Positions 35,640-47,500 of a stretch of 64,000 nt of DNA are shown here, piece by piece. The notes beneath the pieces are model-generated. The model did no database searches, was not told where the DNA came from, and saw only the letters and a program-made list of their open reading frames with translations. The position numbers and the translations under genes are program-made. Origin of the DNA: Homalodisca vitripennis. Lineage: Eukaryota; Arthropoda; Insecta; Hemiptera; Cicadellidae. Location of the stretch: contig NW_025777608.1 in NCBI RefSeq assembly GCF_021130785.1, forward strand, positions 1 to 64,000. The letters run 5' to 3'. Within the stretch, counting starts at the first letter, position 1; every line of letters starts with the position of its first letter.

Positions 35640-37200
35640 CAAATCAACTTGATTGCTCAGTCACTCAAGTACCTCATTAACAACTCTAACATTGATTAAA
35701 ATCTCATTAACAACATTAAGCCAGTAAAACTTCAGGTGATATTAAAATGTATGCTAAAATATTTTTTCCAGCTATTTTAAAAGTCTAGTTGTACTATCAT
35801 ACAGTGCACCATAATACCACATAAAAGGTGGCCGTTATGTTGTCACTTGATATTCCACTGCAAATTTTGGTGCATAATATAGCATAAAAAGAGGAGTTCC
35901 ACAGGGATCTGTCCTGGGACCTGTTTTATTCTTTCTCTTCACCTTAGATAGTTCAAAATATCACTACTTACCACCAGTAATACAGCTGAAAACATGGAGA
36001 TCGCAGCCTATCCAGTATATCCTTATCAAATCCTGGGAAATATGTTTATTAATACATTTTCTCATTGATTCTAATCAGACCAGACGTGACTGCAGGCTAT
36101 CTGTGTATTTAATTAAAAGTTTTAGTATAACAATTCAATCAGGAAGTGCCGATGGCGAACGGTGTAAGACGTTAGACTTCAGGAGATATAGATGGCGCAG
36201 GTTTAAATCCTGTTTGTGACCTTTGCACTTTTTATCAGTACCATTAAACTTGTCCTGTATTGACCTCCCTATTATTAGGCTTGATAAAACCCTCGCACAG
36301 GCCAGGGGCCCATGAGGACGGGCTGAATAGGGCTTAAAACGAGATCGGCCTCTCCTTTTAAAAGAAAATTACTCGAGTATGTGGAGCTGAGAACTTGCAT
36401 GCAGACAAGTCCTTTTCCATTTAAGAAGACATTTTAACAATCACTTTCAAACGGTGTATTTTGATCTAAGAAGATCCTAAAACACTGTGTATCCGCCCAA
36501 TTCTAAGGTGAAACCTATAACCAAACAATCCCTGGACGGAAAGTAGAAATATATCAAAATTTAAATTGGAAGTTACATATTACAGAATTGTAAAATGAAA
36601 TAATAACAAGTATTCGTCTCTTATATTTTCTCCGAATGTGTCTTCAAAGGATTCTAAAAACTTTTTATTTTGCTCTAGTTAATAGTAGATTAGAGTATGG
36701 TTTGCATGTTGGAGAGGAACTTATATTACCAATTTAAGACCACTTATTACTTTGTAGTAAGCATAATTCTGAAGAAAAGCAGACGATTCGTCTCTTCCAA
36801 GTTTTCTCCAGCTAAGAATATTACCATTGAGGTCACTTTTTATATTTAAAACCGTATTTAATAATGGAAAATGTAAATATAATGGAATTTTGTATACAGC
36901 GAATTTAAGAAGCTCTTGTAATGTTTTGTTCCGAAACCTAATTAAACCTTTTATACTATAACATTTAACTTCTTAGCACCATTGCTACTTAATAAACTTA
37001 ATGATGATATTAAATTACAAACAAACTATAGATTATTTGTTAAACTAGTCAAGGTGTGGTTGCTAACTCAGGGGTATCCTGAAACATTATTGTGTGATGT
37101 GCGTTGACAATACACAAATATAGTGACATAATAAGTTTTAGTTTTAAGGAAAGACTTTCGAGATTGGGCAACAATTACATTTGTACATATAAGTTTATGT
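35640..37200 (+). mobile_element. LINE 3' half, interrupted by a SINE
   Basis: GVPQGSVLGPVLFFLFT at about 35892 is a reverse-transcriptase motif. After the SINE at 36147-36365 come ILKKSRRFVSSKFSPAKNIT and FLAPLLLNKLNDDIKLQTNY, the usual C-terminal end of such ORFs. The first 370 bases are present inverted at 46.06-46.49 kb. Confidence 0.7.
36147..36365 (+). mobile_element. tRNA-derived SINE copy
   Basis: Head GCCGATGGCGAACGGTGTAA with B box GGTTTAAATCC (36200-36210); tail TTATTAGGCTTGATAAAACC, CTCGCACAGG, GGCCCATGAGGACGGGC, then AGATCGGCCTCTCC. Same tail family as 32515-32745. Inserted in a LINE. Confidence 0.72.
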
Positions 37201-38380
37201 ATTCCTGTGTATGTATATGTATATGCACGTATGGTATACATGTACCGGTATTTATTATGTACATGTATAATTTGTTGATTTAGGTGTTTTATTATGAACA
37301 GAAAGTGTTTTGTTTTTTATGTTATATTTAGGTATTTGTAAATAAGTCTTATTTTAGTAAGTTCTAGTTTTTTGTTTGCTTGGTTTAGTGTATTTAATTA
37401 ATTCAGTTTGTAGGTAGTAGTACATCGGCATGTATCAGGTTTGGCATGAAAGCACATCTTTTGTTTTTTAGTTGTTATATCTCAGTAGAGTTGTTAATTA
37501 CAGACTAATGCTCCAGAACTTATTTTATTTTGTAATAGTTATAATCATTATAATGGGACCCCTAGTTGGGCTAGTTAGTAGCCTTAGGGGCACTATTATT
37601 TTCCTGTTGAGGTCAGCCTGGATCTTAGAATAAGTCTAATTTCATTACTTTATATTTTAAAACGAATTAGGAAAAAAGTCGAATATGAAATCATTTTGTT
37701 TTGTAATGTATAACTTCATGCAGAACATATAGATATTAATTAATTATTATTATATTCAGACAGAAGAATGTTTAAGCTTTTTAGTAACTTTACCAATGAT
37801 AGATGGAGACGCAGATAAAAAAAATATATTGTGTGTATTACTCCTTATAAGTATTAGGTACTGTACTTAAATAATATAATTAAACTATTTCAAAATTTAA
37901 TCAAAGATGTAATGCAATTTACGTCTGTTTACTTCTTTGTAACCTACAGCTTTGACTATCTTATGGTTATAGCCTATATTATCAGGGGATTGTACAACTA
38001 TTTTCATGTATGTGACAAGTGCAAAGAGAAGTTATTATAAGCTGCGAGTTCGCTTCGGGTAATTTTCAAAAAAAAAGTCTGAGAGCACAAAAAGTGACAA
38101 GTTGATGTTGATCAGTTGATCAGTCAGTCTTGGTCTTGTCTTGCTTGTTGTTGTTTGTGTTAGTAAACTTGTGAAATTGCGTCTGTCATGATATTAATAT
38201 AATTTGTTTCTGTATTACGATTGATTGATTAGTTGATGTAACTATTTTCAAGTAATTGATCTGCAAATTGTTGAGTAATTAAACTGATTAATAGACTTAG
38301 ACACAGAGCCCTATTGTGTATTTTGTGAAGAAGTTGAGTTTTCTTTGATATCTGACTTATTCCCATAGGCTAATTCTAAC
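37201..38380. other. LINE 3' UTR-like DNA and UBL7 upstream region
   Basis: To about 37650 the text (GTATGTATATG repeats, GTTGGGCTAGTTAGTAGCC) may be the 3' UTR of the preceding LINE. From about 37950 it is the presumed promoter and 5' UTR of UBL7. Confidence 0.4.
38112..38128 (+). promoter_or_regulatory. Possible initiator cluster upstream of UBL7
   Basis: Three closely spaced TCAGT matches (38112, 38120, 38124), the arthropod initiator consensus, lie about 260 bases before the UBL7 start codon. There is no convincing TATA box. The position would suit a TATA-less housekeeping promoter, but this is inferred from sequence alone. Confidence 0.3.
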
Positions 38381-38522
38381 ATGACAAGTCTTGTATTAGG
38401 AATGAGATTATCTTTATTTGATTTTCAGAGAGTTAAAGTAGATGATGTAGATCTTCATACAAAAGTGGAACACTTCAAAGTAGAAGTTTCAAAAAAAGCA
38501 AATGTACCAAAAGAAAGTTTAG
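38381..38522 (+). CDS. UBL7: UBL7 coding exon 1
   Basis: Starts at ATG and encodes the first strands and helix of the ubiquitin-like fold (VKVDDVDLHTKVEHFKVEV). It ends AAAGAAAGTTTAG before GTATGA, leaving phase 1. The next intron is about 5.5 kb and packed with transposons. Confidence 0.85.
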
Positions 38523-41500
38523 GTATGATTTTGATATTAATATTAATAGCTAGTTATACTTTAATTTATTGAAATAATCTATGGTACCAGTAAGATTAAA
38601 CGCCGGGGCGGCAAATCACGAATTTGACGTTACCAACGTATTCTGCTCACCCTCCTGAACAAAAAATATATATAGTACTATGGGGTGCAAATGACAAATA
38701 ACATGATTTTAGGGGGTATATTGATAAGTGGTAAAGTTTCTAATGTTTTAATGTTCAGTTTGTGTGCTGTGTCTGGATAATCTGTTTACTTGAATATTAT
38801 CTGCGGCCGGGACTGATAGCAGCCTGATAGCATACCTGTTATCTGAGTTGTCCGGGGCATAGGTCAGTTCTACACAAGATGATTGAGTGAGTGAGTTTAC
38901 AATGATGAATCAACCATCCACTAGTTCAACCAACCCTAGTGAATTGTGTGTGTCGGAGTGTTTCGTAGGGCACGTAAAGAGCTTACGTTTTAACCGAAAC
39001 GAAATTATCTCTTTTTTAATAGAACAGGGCATTTTTAAAAATGAGTGTATTTGTTCGTCGTGCGGTCGAGTGGTGTTTTTAAACCGGGAGAGACTGTGTC
39101 GTTTCGTTGTGATAGACCACTTTTTTGTTGCTGCTGTTTAGCTATATCCGCCAACACACTAATGGTAAGTGTTCTCTGTTAATATCCATCTATATATTTG
39201 AGTTTTTAATGATTTATTTAGTTTTTAAACTTTACATAATTGCCTTTTCATTACATTTCAATTTATATTTTTGATCAGCCCCTCTAGAATTTTATATTTT
39301 ACTGATAGGTACTATCTCGAGGGATGTTTTTCTTTTATTGACATCAGCGCGGGGCAGCACCGAAGGTGCTGCCGAAGCCCGCGCTGATGGCCGGAGGCAC
39401 TCGTAATTAATTTTTTTCTCGAAATTAAGAAAAACATTATTAATTTTGATCAAAATTCTGCTCATTTCTGTAATTTCTCATTTACGTTTGCAAAGATGGC
39501 GGCGCAACCGATGACGTCATCACGAGGTTCAATCATTGGCCACAAAAGGTCACGTGACGCTAGACGTGGATGTAGAACATGGAGATATTACTGGAAAGTT
39601 ATTTAATTTTTTATTTTCTAGAACTTCGTTATTTCTCATTTCCACCCCATCAAACCTTATACTTTTTTTTATATAGGACGATTCCAATAAGTTAAGAACG
39701 CAAAACTCGTATTTTTCCGCCCCGGCGGTTAATATGATAATTACCTAATCTATAAACAAAAAGTAGCATAGCCTTAGGTTTATGGTAGCAAATTAATGGG
39801 CACTTTAGCTAAATCTTTGGTGAATCATTGCTGGACATCTAGGCTAGATAAATATAAAATTAATGTCTGGTGTGGCAAAATACAAGTTTTATGTTATTGG
39901 TAATTATCATATAAACGGCCGGAGCGGCAAAATACGAGTTTTGCGTTATTAACTTATTGGAATCGTCCTATAGAACAAAAAAATATAAGGTTTGATGGGG
40001 TGGCAATGAGAAATAACGAAGTTCTAGAACATAAAAAATGGAACAACTGTTCACGTGCGGAGTAATATTTCCATGTTGTACATCGACGTCGAGCGTCACG
40101 TGACCTTTTGTGACCATGATTCAACCTCGTGATGACGTCATCGGATGGGTCGCCATCTTTGCAAACGTAAATGAAAAATAATACTGAAATGAGCAGAATT
40201 TTGATCAAAATAAACAATGTTTTTCTTAATTTCGAGCAACAAATTAATTACTTGTTATCGAAATGAGACGAGTGCCTCCGGCCATCAGCGCGGGCTTCTG
40301 CATCACCTTCGGTGCTGCCCCGCGCTGATGTCAATTAAAGAAAAACATCCCTCGAGATAGTACCTATCAGTAAAATATAAAATTCTAGAGGGGCTGATCA
40401 GAAATATAAATTGAAATGTAATGCAAAGGCAATTATGTAAAGTTGAAAAACTTAAACTCAAATACAAATATATAGATGGATATTAACAGAGAACACTTAC
40501 CATTAGTGTGTTGGTGGATACAGCTGAGCAGCAGCAACAAAAAAGTGGATTTTTAAAAACTGCAACATTTAAAACTTCTTTTCTTACTAATTTTTCTAAT
40601 TTTCCTATCGGAACGAAACAACAAAGTCTCCCGGTTTAAAAACAACACGCGACCGCACGACGAACAAATACACTCATTATTAAAAATTCCATGTTCAATT
40701 AAATAGGAAATAATTTCGTTTCGGTTAAAACGTAAACTCTTTACGTGCCCTACTAAACACTCCGGGACGACACACACAATTCACTAGGGTTGGTCGAACT
40801 AGTGGATGGTTGATTCATGATTGTAACGCACTCACTCAATCCAATCTACTGAACATGATATCTTGTGAAGCACTGACTCTGCCCCGGAGAACTCAGATAA
40901 CAGATACGTTATCAGGCTGCTATCAGTCCCGGCCGCAGATAATATTCAAGTAAACAGATTATCCAGACACAGCACACAAACTGAACATTAAAACATTAGA
41001 AACTTAATATAAATATACCCCCTAAAATCATGTTATTTGTCATTTGCACCCCCTAGTACTATATATATTTTTTGTTCAGGAGGGTGAGCAGAATACGTTG
41101 ATAACGTCAAATTCGTGATTTGCCGCTCCGGCCTTTTATCTTATAGCTACCATGTTATTAACCTTCCTCTGGAACAAGTAATGTAAGGTTTGCAAATGAC
41201 AAATAACATAATTTCTGGTAATTCCAAAATCCTCACGGGACTGTTTCCCTTTTTCTATGATCATGGGCTTGCTCATAGGTTTTCCTTCAGACCTTTTAGC
41301 AGAAAACCGCTGGAACAAAATTTCATATAGGCCTAGCCTAACTTAGACTTTTTAAGTTTGTCGAGACTGAATGTCTTTTACACTAGTGGATAAGCAAATT
41401 TTATAAGTTTATTCTTTTATATGCTATATATAGTGGAAGAAGCTATATTATATTCTTCCATTATCTTATTCCTATTCTCACCTTTTTCTAAACGTTATAT

Positions 41501-44500
41501 GATGTCAAGCTTTTGTTGAATAATATCATAGTAAGTTAGTTGCAATAAATCAAACAAACCAAAACTATTGTGCAGTTTTCTACTATTCGTGTACACTGTA
41601 CACCACTAGCACACAATCAACAAGCTGGGCTACAGTATAATAAGCTGCCACCAACACAATTGGATTATGATTATCAATTTTAAATATCGATACTATCGAA
41701 TACGACATTAGATATTCATAAAATAATCATTGCCAACTGTCTTTATTTAGACTAGTGACGTCATTACCAGCTGTTGGCAGTGACATCATTATCAGCTGTT
41801 GTTGTTTTGTTTATGTAGAAGTAGGCTAGTACAACAGGCACAATGGCGATGAATATGCAGATATTGGCTCAAAATAATTTTATAAACACTGAGCAATGTT
41901 TTAAATAGTAACAAGATAATGACCTTTCTCCTTTAAATCCAACTTGTCCAGTTTGTATTGATGAGTTGAAAACTAGAATTAAAGGTGTAAATCACAAGAA
42001 ATGTAAGAATAAACATCACTTATCTAAACACAATCTTGAGAAGACTTTTTGGATAATCTAATTTTGTTATTGTGAATATAATGAAAAATGTTATACTATT
42101 ATAGTTGAAATAAAAATAAACTATGACTTTTATTTAATAATGAATGTACTTTTGACGGCATGAGTACCTGTAGAAATGCCATTTCAGATTGGTCAAAGTA
42201 ATCGTAAGTACTAAGCTGCTCAAACATCGTTTTAAAAGTATAGTTTATGCAACCATATACTTTTAAAAAACTTTTTTTAATGCAACATACTTTTCCAAGA
42301 TTGATGCCGGACCGTTGAAAGTGCCATTTATTATCGAGTGGCGGACTAGTGGGCTTTTACCGTACTTTAGTATAATTTGGATGTCTCTGCCCCTTTCTAC
42401 TATTTTATATTGGGCTATAAGTAGGTAAATACATACATACATATTATAAATAGAATTTAAGTTAAACTTAACATTTAAAAGCGCTCATGTGATCTTACCT
42501 TGAATTTACATATTATCTTGAAGGATGTTTTTCTTTTTTTTGCCAGAAGTGCTTGCCAAAGCCTGCACTGATGGCCAGGGGCATTTCTGATTAGTACTTT
42601 CCTGACCTCTGATCACATCCCAGATCATTCAACTTTTCCAACATCAGATTATGTTGGACATGCCCTTTTTTGGTTTTTTTTTATATTGTTATTGGTTATT
42701 TTTAAAATCTCATTTTAACCCTTCCCGGGTCAATGATTGTTATATACGCCTAACTTAACATTTCCCGGGGGTCATATGCTTATATTTACGCATACACTTA
42801 TTTTGGCCAAGCGTCAAATGCGTCTATATACGCATAATCATGTTCATGAATATCCTTATTGTTTGCAGTTGTCAGCTATTCCAGCTAATCGGGAACATAA
42901 TATAAGTAGTTTGGCGGCAGTATGGTTGGTGGGGGTGCCGGAGTTGCTTGAGCTGCTTGGGTGGGGGGGGAGGACCTTTAGCGGCAACTGAATGAAGGTC
43001 ATTGTCGGTTGCTTCTTTGTTTACTGAGTCGCTCTCCACTCGGCGTACTGAACTGAAGTTGTTAGGTTGTTTCATACTCGATCATACCTATTGAATTGAT
43101 GGAGGTGAAATTTATAATGTACGTTGCCTTGGAATAAGTCATGAATATTTTATTCCTACATCCCACCCAGTTGTACTCTAAAAAGTAATTTTGCAATCAG
43201 TTCTGTAGTTATTGAGTGAAGTAGTTTTGTGGCAGTAAGGTGGGGGAAGGGTGTGCCGGAATAGCTCGGGCTGCTTGGTGGGGGAGGGGTTTTATCGGCA
43301 AGTCAAGGTCATTGTCGGCTGCCTGCCTCTTTGTTTCTCAGTCGCTCTGCACCTTGCGCACCACGGCTAGACGGAAAACTTCATCTCATTGGAAGAGACG
43401 CAAAGGGTCATCATTGCCATGTCTGCTATAAAAAATATCTGCGAAAAGAAACGATCTATTTTTGTAAAACGTGTGTCAACAATCCGTTCCTTCACCCAGA
43501 TAGCTGTTTCGAAGCTTATCATAACATGGAGGACTATGTGAATGGACAGTGATCAATCTCCTTTGTTATATGATTAGTTTTTACTTTATTTGTTTTGTAT
43601 GTTAACCCTAATCATGTAATACATACTTATTTTTAATCATAAAATGTTTTTATTACGCTAAACCTAAACATCAATTATATTTATATACGCATGTCAATTC
43701 GTGGAAGGATCAATGACGCTTATATACGCATACTGGTCTATCACACAAAAAAGGTGGGAAAAATTATTTATGTGTAGATTTCCATTTTTCCATGACAGGT
43801 AAGCAATTTAAAATCAAATTGAGTAGTTTTTGTCAAACAAAATTTTTTTACCCCAACAGATGAATAATATGCAATCTAAGGCTACAGTAAGTTGACCCTG
43901 GAAGGGTTAACATCTATGTATTTTATATTACTTATATCTAATTAATATAATTTTAAACTATTTCATGATTTAACTAAACAACAAATTTATGTACTTTCAA
44001 ATTTCAGAATTGGTTTACTGTGGTAATATCCTTGATGATGACTCTACTTTGAACGCGTGTGGGATAAAATCTGGAGTCATGATTCATGTACTGAAGAAAA
44101 AAGCCAAAGGTAAACTAACTATGATTGTTGCTTAAACATACGAGGAGCGACAATAGTAATGAGACTGATATGAAAAAAAATTGTGCTTATCGTTATAGTC
44201 AAGTTTAGTGTTGTCGCCTTCAAAGTAGTTCCCTCCTGATTGCACACACTTTTTCCAGCGCTTCTGCCATTGATGATAACATTTCTGGAACTCATCTTCT
44301 GTAATATCCTACAAGACCCTCGTCACAGCTTTTTGGACATCTTGTTTTGTTTGAAAATGGTGTCCCTTCACCGCCATATTGACTCTTGAAATATAAAAAA
44401 GTCGCACGAGCAATATCTGGTGAATAAGGCTGTGGTAGTACTGAAATTTGTTTTGAGGTTTAAAATTGCACAGTATGGGATAGGGCATTTTTGTGATGCA

Positions 44501-47500
44501 GAGTCCAATTATCAGCAATGTTGGCACGGACACGGAATAACTCTTTTACAAAGTTATTACTAGACAAACCGTTTATCAATTGATGTTCAGTTCTTCTTAA
44601 ATCATTTTCACGGACAATCTTCGATCAGATCGTATGAGTTCATGCACCCTGGTCAAGTTGACATCCATCCGTGAGGTTGAATATCGTCCACTGCGGTATT
44701 CATCTTCAAAATTTGTTCTGCCTTATTAAACATTTTATGCCAACGAAAAACTTAACATAAACTCCTCTCCAAAAGCCTTTCTGAAGCTTTCTATAAGTTT
44801 TCGTTGCGTTTTCACCCAATGTAACGCAAAAAGAAATGGCATTCCATTGCGCAATATTATGCACTTCCATTTCCTTGTCAAGAGATACAAACATATGTTA
44901 ACTTATTACAGCACAACTCAAAACTGAGCTGTCGTATCGATGTGCCGCTTGGACTAGAAGCATCTTATAGATCAAGGTTAAAGATGTACCTATGCAAGCC
45001 TGCAGGGTTGCCACATCTTGCAAAGAAAATCAGTCTCATTACTTTATTGTCAGACCTCGTATGTATTCCATAACCTTCCTTATCAAAATGTGTGATGTAC
45101 TTATGATAGACTACATAAAGTCCAGATTATTTTAATATACCTAAGATGACTGAATAATCAGACAATATTTTTTTTAATGTTTTCATACCACTGCAATGAG
45201 ATGTACGAGTAAACATGACATATCACATGAAATTACACATTTTAAAATTAAAGGAAAAGATGGATTGGTTAAATTTCAAATTGAATTTCAATACTTATGA
45301 ATTAGTATTTGGTTGATATTTTTTAGTCAATATTACAATTTCGTGAAGAAATGCAATTGTATCATACATTTTATACAATGTTAGGCCATTAAAGTAAAAT
45401 AGACATTAAAAATTTGGTATTATCCAGAGGCCACTATTTTTAGAAGAATTTTTTCTCCAAACTACATTATTAGAAAGCACAGACTTTGATGTACTTTGAA
45501 AATTACATGTCATTAGGACAATCTGTTCATGTTTTCTGCCTTACAAAGGGAAGCAATGTCAGGGAGAACGTACTCTCCACTATTTGTTATTAGCCTATGT
45601 AAGTAGGTAAATATACATATGTACGTAAAAAATATGTACATACTGTAAATCTAGAAAGTTAAACGTGATCTCAGCTTGAATTTAGGTATTATCTCAAGCG
45701 ATGTTTTTTCTTTTATTGTCAGAAGTGTGGGGGCGAATCCCGCACTTATGGGCAGGGGTATTTCTGATTTATACTTTCCCAACCTCAGATCATGTCCCAG
45801 ATCATCTAACTTTTCTAACATCAGATCATGTTTAATTAACCAGGCTATCTTTAACTTTGGTACTACTAGTAATAAATTTATGATAATTTAATCTAAAAAT
45901 AGTGGCCTCCTCGCCGACATCGATTCCTTTTGGGAGACAGAAAACAAGAACCGATTTTCATAATGACATGTAATTTTCAAAGTAATTCAAATAAAATTTA
46001 AACTAGTTTTTGAGCTGTGTTGATATGATTCCCTCTAGAGTGTGATATGTAAGCCCTGGATATGTGTTTATTCATAAGCTATGCTAACTGAAATAAAGGT
46101 TGCGATCTCCAGGCTTTCAGCTGTATGACTGGTGGTAAGTAGAGATACTTTGGACTATCTGAGGTGAAGAGAATGAATAGAACAGGTCCCAGAACAGATC
46201 CTTGTGGAACTCCTCTTTTTATGCTATAATATTATGTATCAAAATTTGCAGTGGAATATCAAGTGACAACACAATGGCCACTTTTTTATGTGGTATTATA
46301 CTGCACTGTATGATAATAAAATTAGACTTTAAAAATAGCTGGAAAGAAATATTTTAGCACAAATTTTCCTGAAACTATCTTTGCTTAATGTTTTTAATTA
46401 TATTTTAATCAATGCTAGGGCTGTTAATGAGATACTTGAGTAACTGACCAATAAAATTGATTTGGAGTATAACATCCTCAATGTCAAATAAAAAAATTAC
46501 TTAAGGATGCGCTTTATCTGATCTAAAAGTAATGTCAGTGTAACATGTTATTGTTATTGAGAATATTTATTTTTTTAAGAAAATTCTGGTTTATCTATGA
46601 ACTTTTTGTTGAGGTCACTTTGATTTTATAATATTCACTTGTTACTTCAATATGTTCCAGAAATACCCAAACCTACTCAGACTATGTCAGAAATTGACAT
46701 ACAGAGTTTAGTGATGGCTTTTCGAGCGTTAACTATGAACCCTTCCTACAGGAGTTCACTACAGGTATAAGTTAGCATAGTGAATTGTATTATACAATGT
46801 TGATGTTGCTACCTTGAGAATAGCCTTCCTTTTCTCAGCATATGGTCGCAACTTAGCTTCATTACTTATGGCTTTGATACTGTTTTTTAAGATCAATACT
46901 AGCATTATTATAAACCATTCAACTAATGTCTGTTTCTCTCTCAATGAAATAATTGTTTCTGCAATATCAAAAATAACTAGATTAATTTTAATTGATGTCA
47001 CAGTTTGATTTTTGTACTGTGTAAGTTTAGGCCTACAAATTTTTAATGTGCATTTTTTTTGTATTGTGTTGCACAATTTTAACTACGTAACCAAAGCAAT
47101 TCAGCAGATTCAATTTTTACCATTGTCTGATGATGAAGTGTTAACTCGGAAATATGTAATTAGTGACAACATCTCATAGTTTGTTTTTGGATTTGATGGA
47201 AGTAAGGATGCCTAATTAAGTAGGATTCTGTATAAGTAGACTGTAACAATTTATGTGGATGAATGTTAAACAACGTATAATGGGTTAATTTATTTGTAAA
47301 ACCTAATGAAAATTTGGGCATGTCTGATTGTAAAATTGAAGCAACCAAAGAAAAATTTGCATAAAACAATTTCTTGACTTGTAAATAGTTCATTTTAGAA
47401 CACAATCTGAGAGTTGTTAGTTTCTGTCCTCTAGTTATTTCTTTTTTCGTAATCATACATTAATTTAAAATTTTGATTTTACAGAAGCTAAGTCGGCCAG

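Larger units (their letters stand above)
38583..39745 (+). mobile_element. Merlin-like element 1 (1163 bp), UBL7 intron 1
   Basis: Perfect 8-bp duplication TAATCTAT at 38575-38582 and 39746-39753. Terminal inverted repeats start GGTACCAGTAAGATTAAACG and, inverted from the right, GGTAATTATCATATTAACCG, both running into CGGGGCGG. An 8-bp duplication, GG...CC ends and the encoded zinc-knuckle N-terminus fit the Merlin (IS1016/IS1595-like) superfamily. Internally deleted, so non-autonomous. Confidence 0.82.
39899..41151 (-). mobile_element. Merlin-like element 2 (1253 bp), inverted, UBL7 intron 1
   Basis: Perfect 8-bp duplication ATGTTATT at 39891-39898 and 41152-41159. Same terminal repeats as element 1 and near-identical interior in the opposite orientation. 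It is longer mainly because it keeps about 66 bases of the transposase exon that element 1 has lost. Only 153 bases separate the two elements. Confidence 0.84.

Noticed and set aside
38583..41151. Single giant foldback element spanning both arms
   Set aside because: Each arm has its own distinct perfect 8-bp duplication, so these are two insertions.
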